A stretch of 64,000 nucleotides of DNA, taken from contig NZ_CP034463.1 in assembly GCF_003955715.1 (NCBI RefSeq), positions 7,316,001 to 7,380,000 of the forward strand, read 5' to 3'. Shown piece after piece: positions 52,158 to 62,215 of this stretch. The position numbers were made by a program, and so were the translations under genes. Under the pieces are notes generated by a model that worked only from the letters and a program-made list of their open reading frames with translations, ran no database searches and was not told where the DNA came from. The stretch's first letter is position 1; every line of letters begins with the position of its first letter. Source of the DNA: Streptomyces aquilus. GTDB lineage: Bacteria > Actinomycetota > Actinomycetes > Streptomycetales > Streptomycetaceae.

Positions 52158-53843
52158 GTGGCGCAGGTGCCGCAGACATTCTTCGATGCTCTCGCGGTGC
52201 GCACCTGGTGCGGTCTCGCGCTGGAGGCGCTCGGGCGGGCGCGCGAGGAGATCGACGCGATCAATGTCTATCCGGTGGCCGACGGCGACACCGGCACCAA
52301 CCTGTATCTGACCGCGGAGTCCGCCGCGGCGGCCGTCGAGGCCGTCTTCACCGCCTACGACGAGAGCGGTAGGCCCTCGCTGGCCGACGCGGCCCGCGCG
52401 ATGGCGCACGGCGCCCTCATAGGCGCCCGCGGGAACTCCGGGACGATCCTCGCCCAGCTGTTGCGCGGCATGGCCCAGGTCCTCGCCGACGACAGTGAGG
52501 CGTCTCACACCGACGGGACCGGTCTCCGCCTCGCCCTGCGGCGCGCGGCCGACTCGGCGCGCGAGGCCGTGGCCCACCCGGTGGAGGGCACGGTCCTGTC
52601 CGTCGCCTCGGCCGCGGCCGACGCCGCCGAGGGGAGCGAGGGCGACTGCGGGGCGGTCGCGCGGGCCGCCTACGAAGGGGCCCGGGCGGCGCTCGCGGTG
52701 ACCCCGGGGCAGCTGGCGGTCCTGGAGCGGGCCGGGGTGGTCGACGCGGGCGGCCGGGGGCTGGTGGCGGTGCTCGGGGCGCTGGTGGAGACGTTCACCG
52801 GGGAGGCGCCCCGAGTGGTGGCGGCCGCTTCCGCCGCGCACGCGCGCGTGGACGGCGTTTCCGACCCTGCGGCCATGGCGGCCGCGGACGAGTGCGCGGA
52901 CGCGCCCGCGGAAGCCGGCGGACCCGCCTTCGAGGTGATCTACCTCCTGGAGGCGGAGGACGCGGCCGTGGCCCGGTTGAGGACCCGCCTCGACGCCCTG
53001 GGGGACTCGCTCGTCGTCGTCGGGGGCGACGGGCTGTGGAACGTCCATGTGCATGTCGACGACGCGGGCGCGGCCGTGGAGGCGGGCGTCGAGGCGGGGC
53101 GGCCGTACCGGATCCGGATCACCCACTTCGGGCTCGGTGACGTCCACACGCGCGGGGGTGAGCGGCCGCCCCGGGAGCGGGTGCAGCGGGCGGTCGTCGC
53201 CGTCGTGCCGGGCGAGGGGCTGGCCGGGCTCTACACGGAGGCCGGCGCCACCACCGTGCTCGCGCGCCCCGGGGAGCCGCCCGCGAGCGGAGAGATCGTC
53301 GAGGCCGTACGACGGGCCCACGCGCGCGAGGTCGTGCTGCTGCCCAACGACGCCGACCTGCGCCACACCGCGGCCGCCGCGGCCGAGCAGGCCCGCACCG
53401 AGGGCATCCGGGTCGCCCTGATCCCGACCCGCTCCGCGGTCCAGGGCATCGCCGCGCTCGCCGTGCACGAACCCGGACGCCGCTTCGACGAGGACGTCGT
53501 CTCGATGACCTCGGCCGCCGGCGCCACCCGCTACGCCGAGGTCGCCGTCGCCGAACGCCAGTCCTGGACCCTGGCCGGCATCTGTGAGGCGGGCGACGTC
53601 CTCGGCCTCATCGAAGGCGACGTGGCGGTGATCGGCTCCGACGTCACCTCCGCCGCCGAGACCGTCCTGGACCGCATGCTGTCGGCGGGCGGCGAGCTCG
53701 TGACCCTCGTCCTCGGCGACGACGCCCCCGACTCCATCGCCGACCACCTCGAAGCACGCGTGCGTGAGGCGTACCTCGCCGTCGACACGGTGGTGTACCG
53801 GGGCGGACGCCAGGGGGCGCTGCTCCTCATCGGGGTCGAGTAG
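52158..53843 (+). CDS. DAK-domain protein, FakA-like fatty acid kinase subunit
   Basis: The 561-residue protein has an N-terminal DhaL/DAK phosphatase-type nucleotide-binding domain (INVYPVADGDTGTNLYLT with metal-binding Asp residues, GARGNSGTILAQLLRG, AGVVDAGGRGL) and the central/C-terminal domains of FakA/YloV (LWNVHVHVDDAG, REVVLLPNDADLRHTA, DEDVVSMTSAA). In Firmicutes such proteins phosphorylate fatty acids delivered by FakB. GTG 52158 has AAGGAGG. Its location just before recG is conserved in many bacteria, though here two minus-strand genes intervene. Confidence 0.9.
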   Translation: MAQVPQTFFDALAVRTWCGLALEALGRAREEIDAINVYPVADGDTGTNLYLTAESAAAAVEAVFTAYDESGRPSLADAARAMAHGALIGARGNSGTILAQLLRGMAQVLADDSEASHTDGTGLRLALRRAADSAREAVAHPVEGTVLSVASAAADAAEGSEGDCGAVARAAYEGARAALAVTPGQLAVLERAGVVDAGGRGLVAVLGALVETFTGEAPRVVAAASAAHARVDGVSDPAAMAAADECADAPAEAGGPAFEVIYLLEAEDAAVARLRTRLDALGDSLVVVGGDGLWNVHVHVDDAGAAVEAGVEAGRPYRIRITHFGLGDVHTRGGERPPRERVQRAVVAVVPGEGLAGLYTEAGATTVLARPGEPPASGEIVEAVRRAHAREVVLLPNDADLRHTAAAAAEQARTEGIRVALIPTRSAVQGIAALAVHEPGRRFDEDVVSMTSAAGATRYAEVAVAERQSWTLAGICEAGDVLGLIEGDVAVIGSDVTSAAETVLDRMLSAGGELVTLVLGDDAPDSIADHLEARVREAYLAVDTVVYRGGRQGALLLIGVE

Positions 53844-53872
53844 CGGGTCGCCGGCGGTTGCTGCGGGACGCC

Positions 53873-56821
53873 CTAGTCGTCCAGCACCTGGAGCATCTGC
53901 TGGGCCTCCGCGCAGCGCGCCTGTGCCGTCTCGTCGTCCTCGCCTTCGTCGTACGCCCCCCGGGCCTCGTACGGCTCGTAGTCCTCGTACGCCGCCAGCA
54001 CCGCACGCGCGCGTGCCGCCGCGCGGTCCGGGCGGCTGAGGTCGGCCTCCAGCCAGCCCGCGGCGAGCTCGGCGCCGGTGCGGCTGTGCAGGGCGTCGTC
54101 ACCGAGGGACGCGAACACCACGATGGCCTCCGTCATCTGGGCGAGGGCGTCCTCCAGGGCGGCCTGGATCGTCTCGTCCTCCGCGTCCTCGGCGGCCGAA
54201 CGGGCGAGCAGGTCGCCGTACTGCCGATGGGTGTGCCCGAGTTCGGCGACGAGCCGCTGGCGGGCCTCGTCGGCCACGGAGTCCGCGCCCAGCGCCTCCC
54301 CGCACTCCCGCACCGCCTCCGCCATCAGCTCCCGGGCCTCGTCCTGCCCGCCCTCCGCGCGCAGCGCCAGCCACGCGCGGGCGCGCAGCGAGCGGACCAG
54401 GCCGTGCACGTCACCGACCTCGCGCCACAGCTCGCCCGCGCGCGTGTACGCCCGGTCGGCCTCGTCGGGCAGCCCCGCCTGGCCGAGGGACTCGCCGGCG
54501 AGGTGGGCCAGCGTCGCGTGGTCCTGCTGTTCGGGCCACTCCCGGGCCAGCTCGGCGGCCCGGAGGCGGTGCTCGGCGGCCTCACGGTGTTCGCCGAGCT
54601 CGCTCAGACAGTCGCCGAGCCACCACTGCGCCTGGACGACCGCGGCGTCGCCGTGCGTGTCGACGCTCAGGTCGGGCAGCGCCGACTCCAGCACCGCCGC
54701 CGCCTCGGCCCACCGGCCCTGCCGCAGCAGGAACCCGCCGAGCAGATGCCGTGCCCAGGCGCCGAGCGTGGGTCCGGCACCGGCCTCGTCGGCCCAGTGC
54801 GCCGCCTCCAGGGCCTGCTCGGCGGCCTCCTCGGGCTGTCCCGTGCCGCCGAGCACCTCGGCGAGCTGGAGGTGCAGCTGGGCCCGTCCGGTGGCCTCCA
54901 GATACGGTTCGCCGTGCGTCAGCGCCGCCCGCAGCGCCCACTCGGCCTGCCCGATGTCGCCGAGATGGTGGGCGAGCCCGGCCAGCCTGGCCTGGTACTC
55001 CACCGCGAACCACGGCAGCCCCGCCGCCACGAACCCCTCCGCGGCCCGCGCGAACAGCCCGGCGGCCCTCGGCAGGTCCCCGGCGTACGCCGCCAGCTCG
55101 GCGAGCATGGCCCGCGCCTCGGCGTCCCGCGAGCCGAGCCGTACGTCCTCGCCGGCCCGCCCGTCGACGAGCGCGAGCACCTCCCGGACGGCGGCCTCGG
55201 CCTCGGCCAGCACCGACTCCGGCACGGCGCCCTCCTCCTCGGCCGCCTGCACCCGCCGCAGCAGGATCCGCGCCCGCCCCATCAGCACCGACGCCGTCTG
55301 CCGTACGCCGGTGCCGTCCTCGGAGTACAGGGCGAGGGCCTCGTCGTACGGCCCCGCGACCGCGGCCAGGGCGCCCTCCACGTCACCGGCGAGGGCCCGC
55401 ATGAACGCCCCACGCGTGCGTGCCGCGAGCGCCTCTCCCGGATCGCCCGCCGCCGCGTAGAGCTCGGCGGCGTGCTCGAACAGGTCGAGGCCCGCGGGGC
55501 CCAGGTCCATCGCCCGGTGGTCGACGATCTCCGCCTGGTCGCGCGGGTCGAGCTCGACGCCCTCCGCGGCCCGCGCGACCGCCGCCCACGCCTCCACGGC
55601 GTTCGGCTGGAGGCCGTCGGAGAGGCGGCGCGCCTCGGCGATCAGGGCGGTGAGGTCGGTCTCCGGTGCGGGGGGCGGGGGCGGCGCGGCCGGGGCGGTG
55701 GCCTGGCGGGCGGCGCGCACGCCCAACGGCAGCCGCTCGACCAGCGGTTCCTGTGCCATACGCGCGCGTGCCCGGTCGCTGACGTGCGTCGTGCCGTTGC
55801 GCCGGTCGAACTGGGCGGCCAGGTCCAGGGCCTCCGCACGCGCGTGTGCCGCGAGTTCGCGGGCCGTCCACGTCCGGCCGGCCGGTCCCGGCACCTGGCG
55901 GCCGCCCAGACCGAGGCCGGTCAGCCGGTCCATGAGCAGCGTCACCACGCTCAGGAACTCCAGCTTGCCGCGCGGATGCCCGGTGTCCGTGAAGTACGCC
56001 GGGCGCTCCGCGAGCAGCTCCAGACCGCGGGCCTCGTTGCCGGTCAGCGCGCAGAACTCCACATGGTCGGCGTACGCGGAGCGCATGCTCTCCATGGCCC
56101 GCACCAGCCGGAAGCCCCGCAGATGGTTGGCCCGCGCCTCGTCCAGACGGCGCAGCCGCAGCAGCGGGACCAGGGAGGAGGCGAGGACCGTGTGCGGCTC
56201 GTGCGCGCAGGTGAACTCGCCCTCCAGGACCGGCGCCCACAGCCGCAGCGCCTCCGCGTCCCGGCCCTGCTCCGCCCGCCACCAGCCCTGCCCGTTCAGC
56301 TCGCACGCGTGGCAGTCGGCCATGGCGTCCCGGTCGGCGGCCAGCCACGCGGTGAACGCCCGCTCCGCGCGCGCGGTGTCCCCGACATGCGCGGCCACGG
56401 TGAACTCGACGCTGCGCACCGCCCGTTCGGAGTGCCCGGCGAGCCGGTAGCGGTGCTCCATCTCGCCGAGCCACTTCTCTATCGAGGCGAGCGGGATGTG
56501 CGGCTGGTCGAGCATCCCGGACGACATCCACTTGAAGACCCAGTGCAGCGAGTGGGTCTCGTACTCGTCGAAGTCCTCGGGCCGCTCGTCCCACATGCGC
56601 AGCAGGCGCGCGAAGGGGACGAACATCTTGTCCTTCTCGGAGCTGTAGTTGTAGACCTTCAGCTGGTGTCCGAGCGCCTCGATCACGGCGAGCGGGATGT
56701 TCAGCTTCTCGGCCTCGGCCAGCAGCTGCTCCGCGCGCGCGTTGCGGGCGGGGCCCTCCGGCTGCTCGCCGTTCTCCGCCATCGCCCGGCGCAGTGCGTC
56801 GAAGTCCGCGATCTCCCCCAT
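53873..56821 (-). CDS. Large TPR-like helical repeat protein coupled to an Hsp90-family gene
   Basis: The 982-residue cytoplasmic protein starts with ATG overlapping the stop of the upstream Hsp90-like gene (ATGA). A helical N-terminal region (1-370, with FVPFARLLRMWDERPEDFDEYE) leads to a Pro/Ala linker (about 385-400, PAAPPPPPAPE) and then many degenerate 34-40-residue helical hairpins of TPR type (for example HRLRAAELAREWPEQQDHA, ADRAYTRAGELWREVGD), ending acidic (YDEGEDDETAQ). No catalytic motif. It is probably a partner or co-chaperone of the Hsp90-like ATPase. Alternatives are an unrelated scaffold; the coupling favours the former. Confidence 0.85.
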   Translation of the reverse strand: MGEIADFDALRRAMAENGEQPEGPARNARAEQLLAEAEKLNIPLAVIEALGHQLKVYNYSSEKDKMFVPFARLLRMWDERPEDFDEYETHSLHWVFKWMSSGMLDQPHIPLASIEKWLGEMEHRYRLAGHSERAVRSVEFTVAAHVGDTARAERAFTAWLAADRDAMADCHACELNGQGWWRAEQGRDAEALRLWAPVLEGEFTCAHEPHTVLASSLVPLLRLRRLDEARANHLRGFRLVRAMESMRSAYADHVEFCALTGNEARGLELLAERPAYFTDTGHPRGKLEFLSVVTLLMDRLTGLGLGGRQVPGPAGRTWTARELAAHARAEALDLAAQFDRRNGTTHVSDRARARMAQEPLVERLPLGVRAARQATAPAAPPPPPAPETDLTALIAEARRLSDGLQPNAVEAWAAVARAAEGVELDPRDQAEIVDHRAMDLGPAGLDLFEHAAELYAAAGDPGEALAARTRGAFMRALAGDVEGALAAVAGPYDEALALYSEDGTGVRQTASVLMGRARILLRRVQAAEEEGAVPESVLAEAEAAVREVLALVDGRAGEDVRLGSRDAEARAMLAELAAYAGDLPRAAGLFARAAEGFVAAGLPWFAVEYQARLAGLAHHLGDIGQAEWALRAALTHGEPYLEATGRAQLHLQLAEVLGGTGQPEEAAEQALEAAHWADEAGAGPTLGAWARHLLGGFLLRQGRWAEAAAVLESALPDLSVDTHGDAAVVQAQWWLGDCLSELGEHREAAEHRLRAAELAREWPEQQDHATLAHLAGESLGQAGLPDEADRAYTRAGELWREVGDVHGLVRSLRARAWLALRAEGGQDEARELMAEAVRECGEALGADSVADEARQRLVAELGHTHRQYGDLLARSAAEDAEDETIQAALEDALAQMTEAIVVFASLGDDALHSRTGAELAAGWLEADLSRPDRAAARARAVLAAYEDYEPYEARGAYDEGEDDETAQARCAEAQQMLQVLDD

Positions 56822-58644
56822 CAGTGCCCCTCCTCGCCGTTCGTCGCCCACTCCAGCAGTCCGATGAAGGCCCGGTTCAGCAGCGCCGAGTCCGCGGGCC
56901 TGAGCGGCCGCTGTGCCATCAGCAGCGCCTGCCCGTACAGGGACTCCGTGGCGGTGCCGATCAGTTCCGGCCCGCGCAGCGAACTGATCCGCCGGATCAG
57001 CGGGTTGAGGTGGTTGAGCACCAGCCGCGCGCGGGGGGCGGTGCCGCGCAGCGAGCCCAGGATGCCCGCCCACAGGTCGTCCGCCTGCGCCTCGGCGTCG
57101 GCGCGGGCCTGCTCGTGGCGGGCGGCGCGGTCGTCCAGGTGCAGGGCGGGCACGGTGAGCGGGTGGAAGGCGCGCAGGACGACGTCACAGCCCAGCGGGT
57201 CGAGCGTGGCCCGGGCGGCGGCCAGGAAGTCGGCCAGCGCCAGCTCCTCCGCCGGGTCGACGGCGTCCAGATGCGCGGTCACGGTGTCCGCGTCCAGCTC
57301 CGCCACCACCGTCCCCGGCCGCACCGACGGCAGCGCCTGGACCAGGTCGCTGTCGTACGTGTAACCGCCGTTGACCACCCCGATGCCCTGCGCGGACGCG
57401 ATCGGCGCGACCTGCCGGAACTCCTCGACGGTCCGGGTGAAGTGCACGACCGGGTGCCGCCGCGCGAACTCCTCCAGGGACAGGTGCCCGTCGGTCGTCT
57501 CGAAGGGCAGCCACGGCAGCATCGTGCGCAGCATCTCCGCGTCGTGCCGCGCCAGCGACTTCACGCCCAGGTGGTGCACCGACAAGAACGCCGCCAGCCG
57601 TTCCGGATCGCCCGCCGCGAGCCCCGTCAGCCAGGACCGAATCCTTTCCCCGAGCGCCTCCCGTACGGCGGCCAGCGTCTCGTCCTCGTACAGCGCCTCC
57701 CGCGACGCGGTGGGCCGCAGACTGTCCGTGTCGAGCACGCACCGCACGAAGAACGCCCAGTCCGGCAGCAGCTGTTCGGCCCGCTCGGTCAGCAGCATCC
57801 CCTTGAGGTGGACGCGATGCGTCGCCCGCTGCGCCGGACTCACCGCCGACGGCAGGACGTACGCCACCCCGCGGACGCCCGCGAGCGGCACGTTCAGCTC
57901 GATCGAGTCCAGCGGAGTGAACCCGAACAGGTCATGGCAGTGCCGCGCCAGGGCCACCCTTCGGCCCGCGGGGGAGGGGTAGGACCGGTCCCAGGGCGCC
58001 GGCAGGTCGGTGACCGCCTCGCCGTCCACCCGTACGTCGTACGGCAGCAGCGCGCCGAAGTCCCGCGCCAGCGCCAGCACCCGCTCCGGGGCCAGCCACT
58101 CCCCGGCCCCCGCCCGGGCCGTCAGGTGCACGGTGGTGCCGGGCTCGGGCCGGGCCTCCGGCGCCAGCGTCCGCACGGTGTACGAACCGTCCTCGCTCGC
58201 CGTCCACTCCACCGGCGCCGCGTCCGGCGTACGGGCGCTGCGGCTGACCACCCGGATCCGCTCGGCCACCACGAAACAGGCGAGCAGCCCGATGCCGAAC
58301 TGCCCGAGGAACTCGGACCGCGCCTCCTGGATCCCGTCGGCCCGCTTCGAGCTGCGGCCGATGGTGGCCAGCAGTTCGTGCACGTCCGTCTCGGTGAGAC
58401 CCACGCCGGAGTCCTCGACCCGCAGGGTGCCGCCCGCCGTGTACAGCCGCACCTTCGCCGGGGCGCCCGGCTGTTCGGCCCGCCGGGCGGTGACGGCGTC
58501 CACGGCGTTCTGCAGCAACTCGCGCAGGTAGACCTTCGGACTGGAGTAGAGGTGATGGGAGAGCAGGTCCACCAGACCACGCAGGTCGACCTGGAACGTG
58601 TGGGACGGAGAAGCCTGGGATGACGGTGAGGTCTGGGAGTCCAT
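56821..58644 (-). CDS. Hsp90-family (HtpG-like) ATPase
   Basis: The 607-residue GHKL chaperone starts at ATG 58644. The nucleotide pocket is complete: YLRELLQNAVDAV (catalytic Glu and Asn), VEDSGVGLT, IGRSSKRAD and GQFGIGLLACFVVAE. The middle domain carries HRVHLKGMLLTERAEQLLPDWAFFVRCVLDT and the ATPase-associated Arg region RPTASREAL. The C-terminal dimerisation part is divergent and ends NGEEGH, without a eukaryotic MEEVD. Compared with E. coli HtpG (624 residues) it is slightly short. It precedes, and is coupled to, a large TPR-like protein. Transcribed divergently from recG. Confidence 0.9.
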   Translation of the reverse strand: MDSQTSPSSQASPSHTFQVDLRGLVDLLSHHLYSSPKVYLRELLQNAVDAVTARRAEQPGAPAKVRLYTAGGTLRVEDSGVGLTETDVHELLATIGRSSKRADGIQEARSEFLGQFGIGLLACFVVAERIRVVSRSARTPDAAPVEWTASEDGSYTVRTLAPEARPEPGTTVHLTARAGAGEWLAPERVLALARDFGALLPYDVRVDGEAVTDLPAPWDRSYPSPAGRRVALARHCHDLFGFTPLDSIELNVPLAGVRGVAYVLPSAVSPAQRATHRVHLKGMLLTERAEQLLPDWAFFVRCVLDTDSLRPTASREALYEDETLAAVREALGERIRSWLTGLAAGDPERLAAFLSVHHLGVKSLARHDAEMLRTMLPWLPFETTDGHLSLEEFARRHPVVHFTRTVEEFRQVAPIASAQGIGVVNGGYTYDSDLVQALPSVRPGTVVAELDADTVTAHLDAVDPAEELALADFLAAARATLDPLGCDVVLRAFHPLTVPALHLDDRAARHEQARADAEAQADDLWAGILGSLRGTAPRARLVLNHLNPLIRRISSLRGPELIGTATESLYGQALLMAQRPLRPADSALLNRAFIGLLEWATNGEEGH

Positions 58645-58814
58645 CGCAACGGCGCCGTGGGCGGGGGACGGTCTACGGCGCGGGGTCGGGCGGTCCCGGT
58701 GGGGCGGTGACCGCGGAAGGGATGGCCGGAGGCGCGCCATCCTAAAGCCGGAACAGCCCGCCTGACCAGGTGTTTCGCAAGACGTATACGGCATTGTCAG
58801 TGCGGTGGTGTGCA

Positions 58815-61025
58815 ATGGATCTCGTGCCCGCACTCGAAGAACCACTGAAAAAGGTGCTCGGCCCACCCACCGCGAAGGTGATGGCCGAGCACCTCGGCCT
58901 GCACACCGTCGGCGACCTCCTGCACCACTACCCGCGCAGATACGAGGAGCGGGGCCAGCTCACGCACCTGGCCGACCTCCCCATGGACGAGCACGTCACC
59001 GTGGTGGCGATGGTCGCCGACGCCCGCCTGCACACCTTCGCCTCCGCCAAGGCCCCGCGAGGCAAGGGCCAGCGCCTCGAAGTGACCATCACGGACGGCA
59101 ACGGCCGCCTCCAACTCGTCTTCTTCGGCAACGGCGTCCACAAGCCTCACAAGGAGCTCCTGCCGGGCACCCGCGCGTTGTTCGCGGGCAAGGTCTCCGT
59201 CTTCAACCGCCGGCTCCAACTGGCGCATCCGGCGTACGAGTTGCTGCGCGGTGACTCGGAAGAAACCGTCGAGACCTGGGCCGGCGCCCTCATCCCGCTC
59301 TACCCCGCCACGGCCAAGCTGGAGTCCTGGAAGATCGGCAAGGCCATCCAGACGGTCCTGCCCAGCGCCCAGGAGGCGGTCGACCCCCTCCCGGACTCCC
59401 TCCGGGAAGGCCGCGGCCTGGTCTCCCTCCCCGAAGCCCTCCTCAAGATCCACCGCCCGCACACCAAGGCCGACATCGACGACGCCCGCACCCGCCTCAA
59501 ATGGGACGAGGCCTTCGTCCTCCAGGTCGCCCTGGCCCGCCGCCGCCACGCCGACGCCCAGCTCCCGGCGGTGGCCCGCCGCCCCAAGCCGGACGGCCTC
59601 CTGTCGGCCTTCGACGACCGCCTCCCCTTCACCCTCACGGAGGGCCAGCAGAAGGTCTCCAAGGAGATCTTCGACGACCTGGCCACCGAGCATCCGATGC
59701 ACCGGCTCCTGCAAGGAGAGGTCGGTTCGGGCAAGACGATGGTGGCCCTGCGCGCCATGCTCGCCACCGTCGACGCGGGCGGTCAGGCCGCCATGCTCGC
59801 GCCCACCGAGGTCCTCGCCCAGCAGCACCACCGCTCGGTCGTCGAGATGATGGGCGAGCTGGCCGAGGGCGGGATGCTGGGCGGGGCCGAGCACGCCACC
59901 AAGGTAGTGCTGCTGACCGGCTCCATGGGAACGGCCGCGCGGAAACAGGCACTGCTCGACCTCGTCACCGGCGAGGCCGGCATCGTCATCGGCACGCACG
60001 CGCTGATCGAGGACAAGGTCCAGTTCCACGACCTCGGCCTGGTCGTCGTCGACGAACAGCACCGCTTCGGCGTCGAGCAGCGCGACGCCCTGCGCGGCAA
60101 GGGCAAACAGCCCCCGCACCTCCTCGTGATGACGGCCACGCCCATCCCTCGCACGGTCGCGATGACGGTCTTCGGCGACCTGGAGACCTCGGTCCTCGAC
60201 CAGCTCCCGGCCGGCCGCTCCCCGATCGCCAGCCATGTCGTCCCGGCCGCCGACAAGCCCCACTTCCTGGCCCGCGCCTGGGAACGGGTGCGCGAGGAGG
60301 TGGAGAACGGCCATCAGGGGTACGTGGTCTGCCCCCGCATCGGGGACGCAATCGACGAACCCGCTGACGCGAAGAAGGCCCGCAAGTCCGCCGAGGACGA
60401 GGCCGAGAAGCGCCCGCCGCTGGCCGTCCTGGAGGTCGCCGACCAGCTCACCAAGGGCCCGCTGAAGGGCCTGCGGGTCGAGGTGCTGCACGGCCGTATG
60501 CATCCCGACGACAAGGACGCGGTCATGCGCCGCTTCGCCGCCGGCGAGACCCATGTCCTGGTCGCCACCACGGTCATCGAGGTCGGCGTCAACGTCCCCA
60601 ACGCCACCGCCATGGTGATCATGGACGCCGACCGCTTCGGCGTCTCCCAGCTCCACCAGCTCCGCGGCCGGGTGGGCCGAGGCTCCGCGGCGGGCCTCTG
60701 TCTCCTGGTCACGGAGATGCCGGAGGCCAGCGCCGCCCGCCAGCGGCTGAACGCGGTGGCGTCGACGCTGGACGGCTTCGAGCTCTCCCGCATCGACCTG
60801 GAGCAGCGCCGCGAGGGCGACGTCCTCGGCCAGGCCCAGTCGGGGGCCCGCACCTCCCTGAAGGTCCTCGCCGTCATCGAGGACGAGGAGGTCATCGCGG
60901 AGGCGAGGGAGGAAGCGGTGGCCGTGGTGGAGGCGGACCCGGAGCTCAAGAACCTCCCGGGCCTGCGCACGGCTCTGGACGCCCTCTTGGACGACGAGAG
61001 GGAGCAGTACTTGGAGAAGGGCTGA
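58815..61025 (+). CDS. recG: ATP-dependent DNA helicase RecG
   Basis: The 736-residue helicase drives replication-fork regression and branch migration. N-terminal wedge/OB domain (about 60-170: VTVVAMVADARLHTF), Walker A in GEVGSGKTMVAL, motif Ia APTEVLAQQH, Walker B-type VVVDEQHRFGVEQR, motif III MTATPIPRT, and the C-terminal helicase lobe with TTVIEVGVNVPNA and QLHQLRGRVGRG. ATG 58815 has no clear ribosome site. An insert rich in Lys/Glu (about 515-540, DAKKARKSAEDEAEKRP) is typical of actinobacterial forms. Confidence 0.96.
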   Translation: MDLVPALEEPLKKVLGPPTAKVMAEHLGLHTVGDLLHHYPRRYEERGQLTHLADLPMDEHVTVVAMVADARLHTFASAKAPRGKGQRLEVTITDGNGRLQLVFFGNGVHKPHKELLPGTRALFAGKVSVFNRRLQLAHPAYELLRGDSEETVETWAGALIPLYPATAKLESWKIGKAIQTVLPSAQEAVDPLPDSLREGRGLVSLPEALLKIHRPHTKADIDDARTRLKWDEAFVLQVALARRRHADAQLPAVARRPKPDGLLSAFDDRLPFTLTEGQQKVSKEIFDDLATEHPMHRLLQGEVGSGKTMVALRAMLATVDAGGQAAMLAPTEVLAQQHHRSVVEMMGELAEGGMLGGAEHATKVVLLTGSMGTAARKQALLDLVTGEAGIVIGTHALIEDKVQFHDLGLVVVDEQHRFGVEQRDALRGKGKQPPHLLVMTATPIPRTVAMTVFGDLETSVLDQLPAGRSPIASHVVPAADKPHFLARAWERVREEVENGHQGYVVCPRIGDAIDEPADAKKARKSAEDEAEKRPPLAVLEVADQLTKGPLKGLRVEVLHGRMHPDDKDAVMRRFAAGETHVLVATTVIEVGVNVPNATAMVIMDADRFGVSQLHQLRGRVGRGSAAGLCLLVTEMPEASAARQRLNAVASTLDGFELSRIDLEQRREGDVLGQAQSGARTSLKVLAVIEDEEVIAEAREEAVAVVEADPELKNLPGLRTALDALLDDEREQYLEKG

Positions 61026-61064
61026 GAAACTGGACCCCCCGCCCCTCCCGAACAAGGACGAGAG

Positions 61065-61652
61065 ATGACCCGCGTAATCGCCGGCGCCGCCGGCGGCCGC
61101 CGCCTGGCAGTCCCGCCGGGCAACGGAACCCGCCCCACCTCCGACCGCGCGCGCGAGGGTCTCCTCTCCACCTGGCAGTCCCTCCTGGGCGGCCCCTTGG
61201 ACGGCGAGCGTGTCCTCGACCTCTACGCCGGATCGGGCGCCGTCGGCCTCGAAGCCCTCTCCCGCGGCGCGAGCCACACCCTCCTCGTCGAGGCCGACGC
61301 CCGCGCCGCCCGCACCATCCGCGAGAACGTCAAGAGCCTCGGCCTCCCCGGCGCCGAGGTCAGGGCGGGCAAAGCGGAGCAGATCATCCAGCAGCCGGCG
61401 CCGACCGAGCCGTACGACATCGTCTTCCTCGACCCGCCGTACCGAGTCACAGATCACGATCTTCGGGAGATTCTCCTCACACTCCGCTCGGGGGGCTGGC
61501 TCGCGGCGGAGGCGCTCGTCACCGTGGAGCGCAGCACCAGAGGCGGTGAATTCGGGTGGCCGGACGGTTTTGAAGCACTCCGGTCCCGTCGTTACGGCGA
61601 GGGAACGTTTTGGTACGGTCGCGCCGCCTCTACGTGCGAAGACGCACGATGA
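61065..61652 (+). CDS. rsmD: 16S rRNA (guanine(966)-N(2))-methyltransferase
   Basis: The 195-residue SAM-dependent enzyme has the N-terminal [28 protein letters not shown], the SAM motif [20 protein letters not shown] and the catalytic FLDPPY. The start ATG 61065 has AGGACGAGAG upstream. The stop falls just upstream of coaD, the usual order. Confidence 0.95.
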   Translation: MTRVIAGAAGGRRLAVPPGNGTRPTSDRAREGLLSTWQSLLGGPLDGERVLDLYAGSGAVGLEALSRGASHTLLVEADARAARTIRENVKSLGLPGAEVRAGKAEQIIQQPAPTEPYDIVFLDPPYRVTDHDLREILLTLRSGGWLAAEALVTVERSTRGGEFGWPDGFEALRSRRYGEGTFWYGRAASTCEDAR

Positions 61653-61678
61653 CCGGACCGGAGAGCGAGGGATCTCAA

Positions 61679-62158
61679 GTGCGCCGCGCCGTCTGTCCCG
61701 GGTCGTTCGACCCGATCACCAACGGACATCTCGACATCATTTCCCGCGCCTCCCGTCTGTACGACGAGGTCTACGTCGCGGTCATGATCAACAAGTCCAA
61801 GAAGGGCCTGTTCGAGGTCGACGAGCGGATCGAACTGATCCGCGAGGTCACCGCCGAGTACGGGAACGTGAAGGTCGAGTCCTTCCACGGCCTCCTCGTC
61901 GACTACTGCAAGCAGCGCGACATCCCCGCGATCGTCAAGGGCCTGCGCGCGGTCAGCGACTTCGACTACGAACTCCAGATGGCCCAGATGAACAACGGGC
62001 TGTCCGGCGTGGAGACCCTGTTCGTCCCCACCAACCCCACCTACAGCTTCCTGTCCTCCTCGCTCGTCAAGGAGGTCGCCACCTGGGGCGGCGACATCGC
62101 CCACCTGGTGCCGCCGGTGGTGCTGGAGGCCCTCAACGAGCGCCTGCGCAAGGACTGA
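61679..62158 (+). CDS. coaD: Phosphopantetheine adenylyltransferase
   Basis: The 159-residue nucleotidyltransferase makes dephospho-CoA. Motifs: [20 protein letters not shown] (T/H-x-G-H), [18 protein letters not shown] and [19 protein letters not shown] 61679 is chosen over ATG 61649 (ATGA overlap with rsmD) because GAGCGAGGGA is correctly spaced and it gives the standard start MRRAVCPGS and standard length. The ATG would add 10 residues. Confidence 0.95.
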   Translation: MRRAVCPGSFDPITNGHLDIISRASRLYDEVYVAVMINKSKKGLFEVDERIELIREVTAEYGNVKVESFHGLLVDYCKQRDIPAIVKGLRAVSDFDYELQMAQMNNGLSGVETLFVPTNPTYSFLSSSLVKEVATWGGDIAHLVPPVVLEALNERLRKD

Positions 62159-62215
62159 TGGGGCTACAGTCGTCCCGTCCGTCTCCAACACAGCTGTAGA
62201 GAGTGGCGAGCACAG

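Noticed and set aside
53858..57364. 1168-codon plus-strand open frame
   Set aside because: Antisense to the TPR-like gene, which is coupled to a clear Hsp90 gene on the minus strand.
58797..61457. 886-codon minus-strand open frame
   Set aside because: Antisense to recG and rsmD, both unmistakable.
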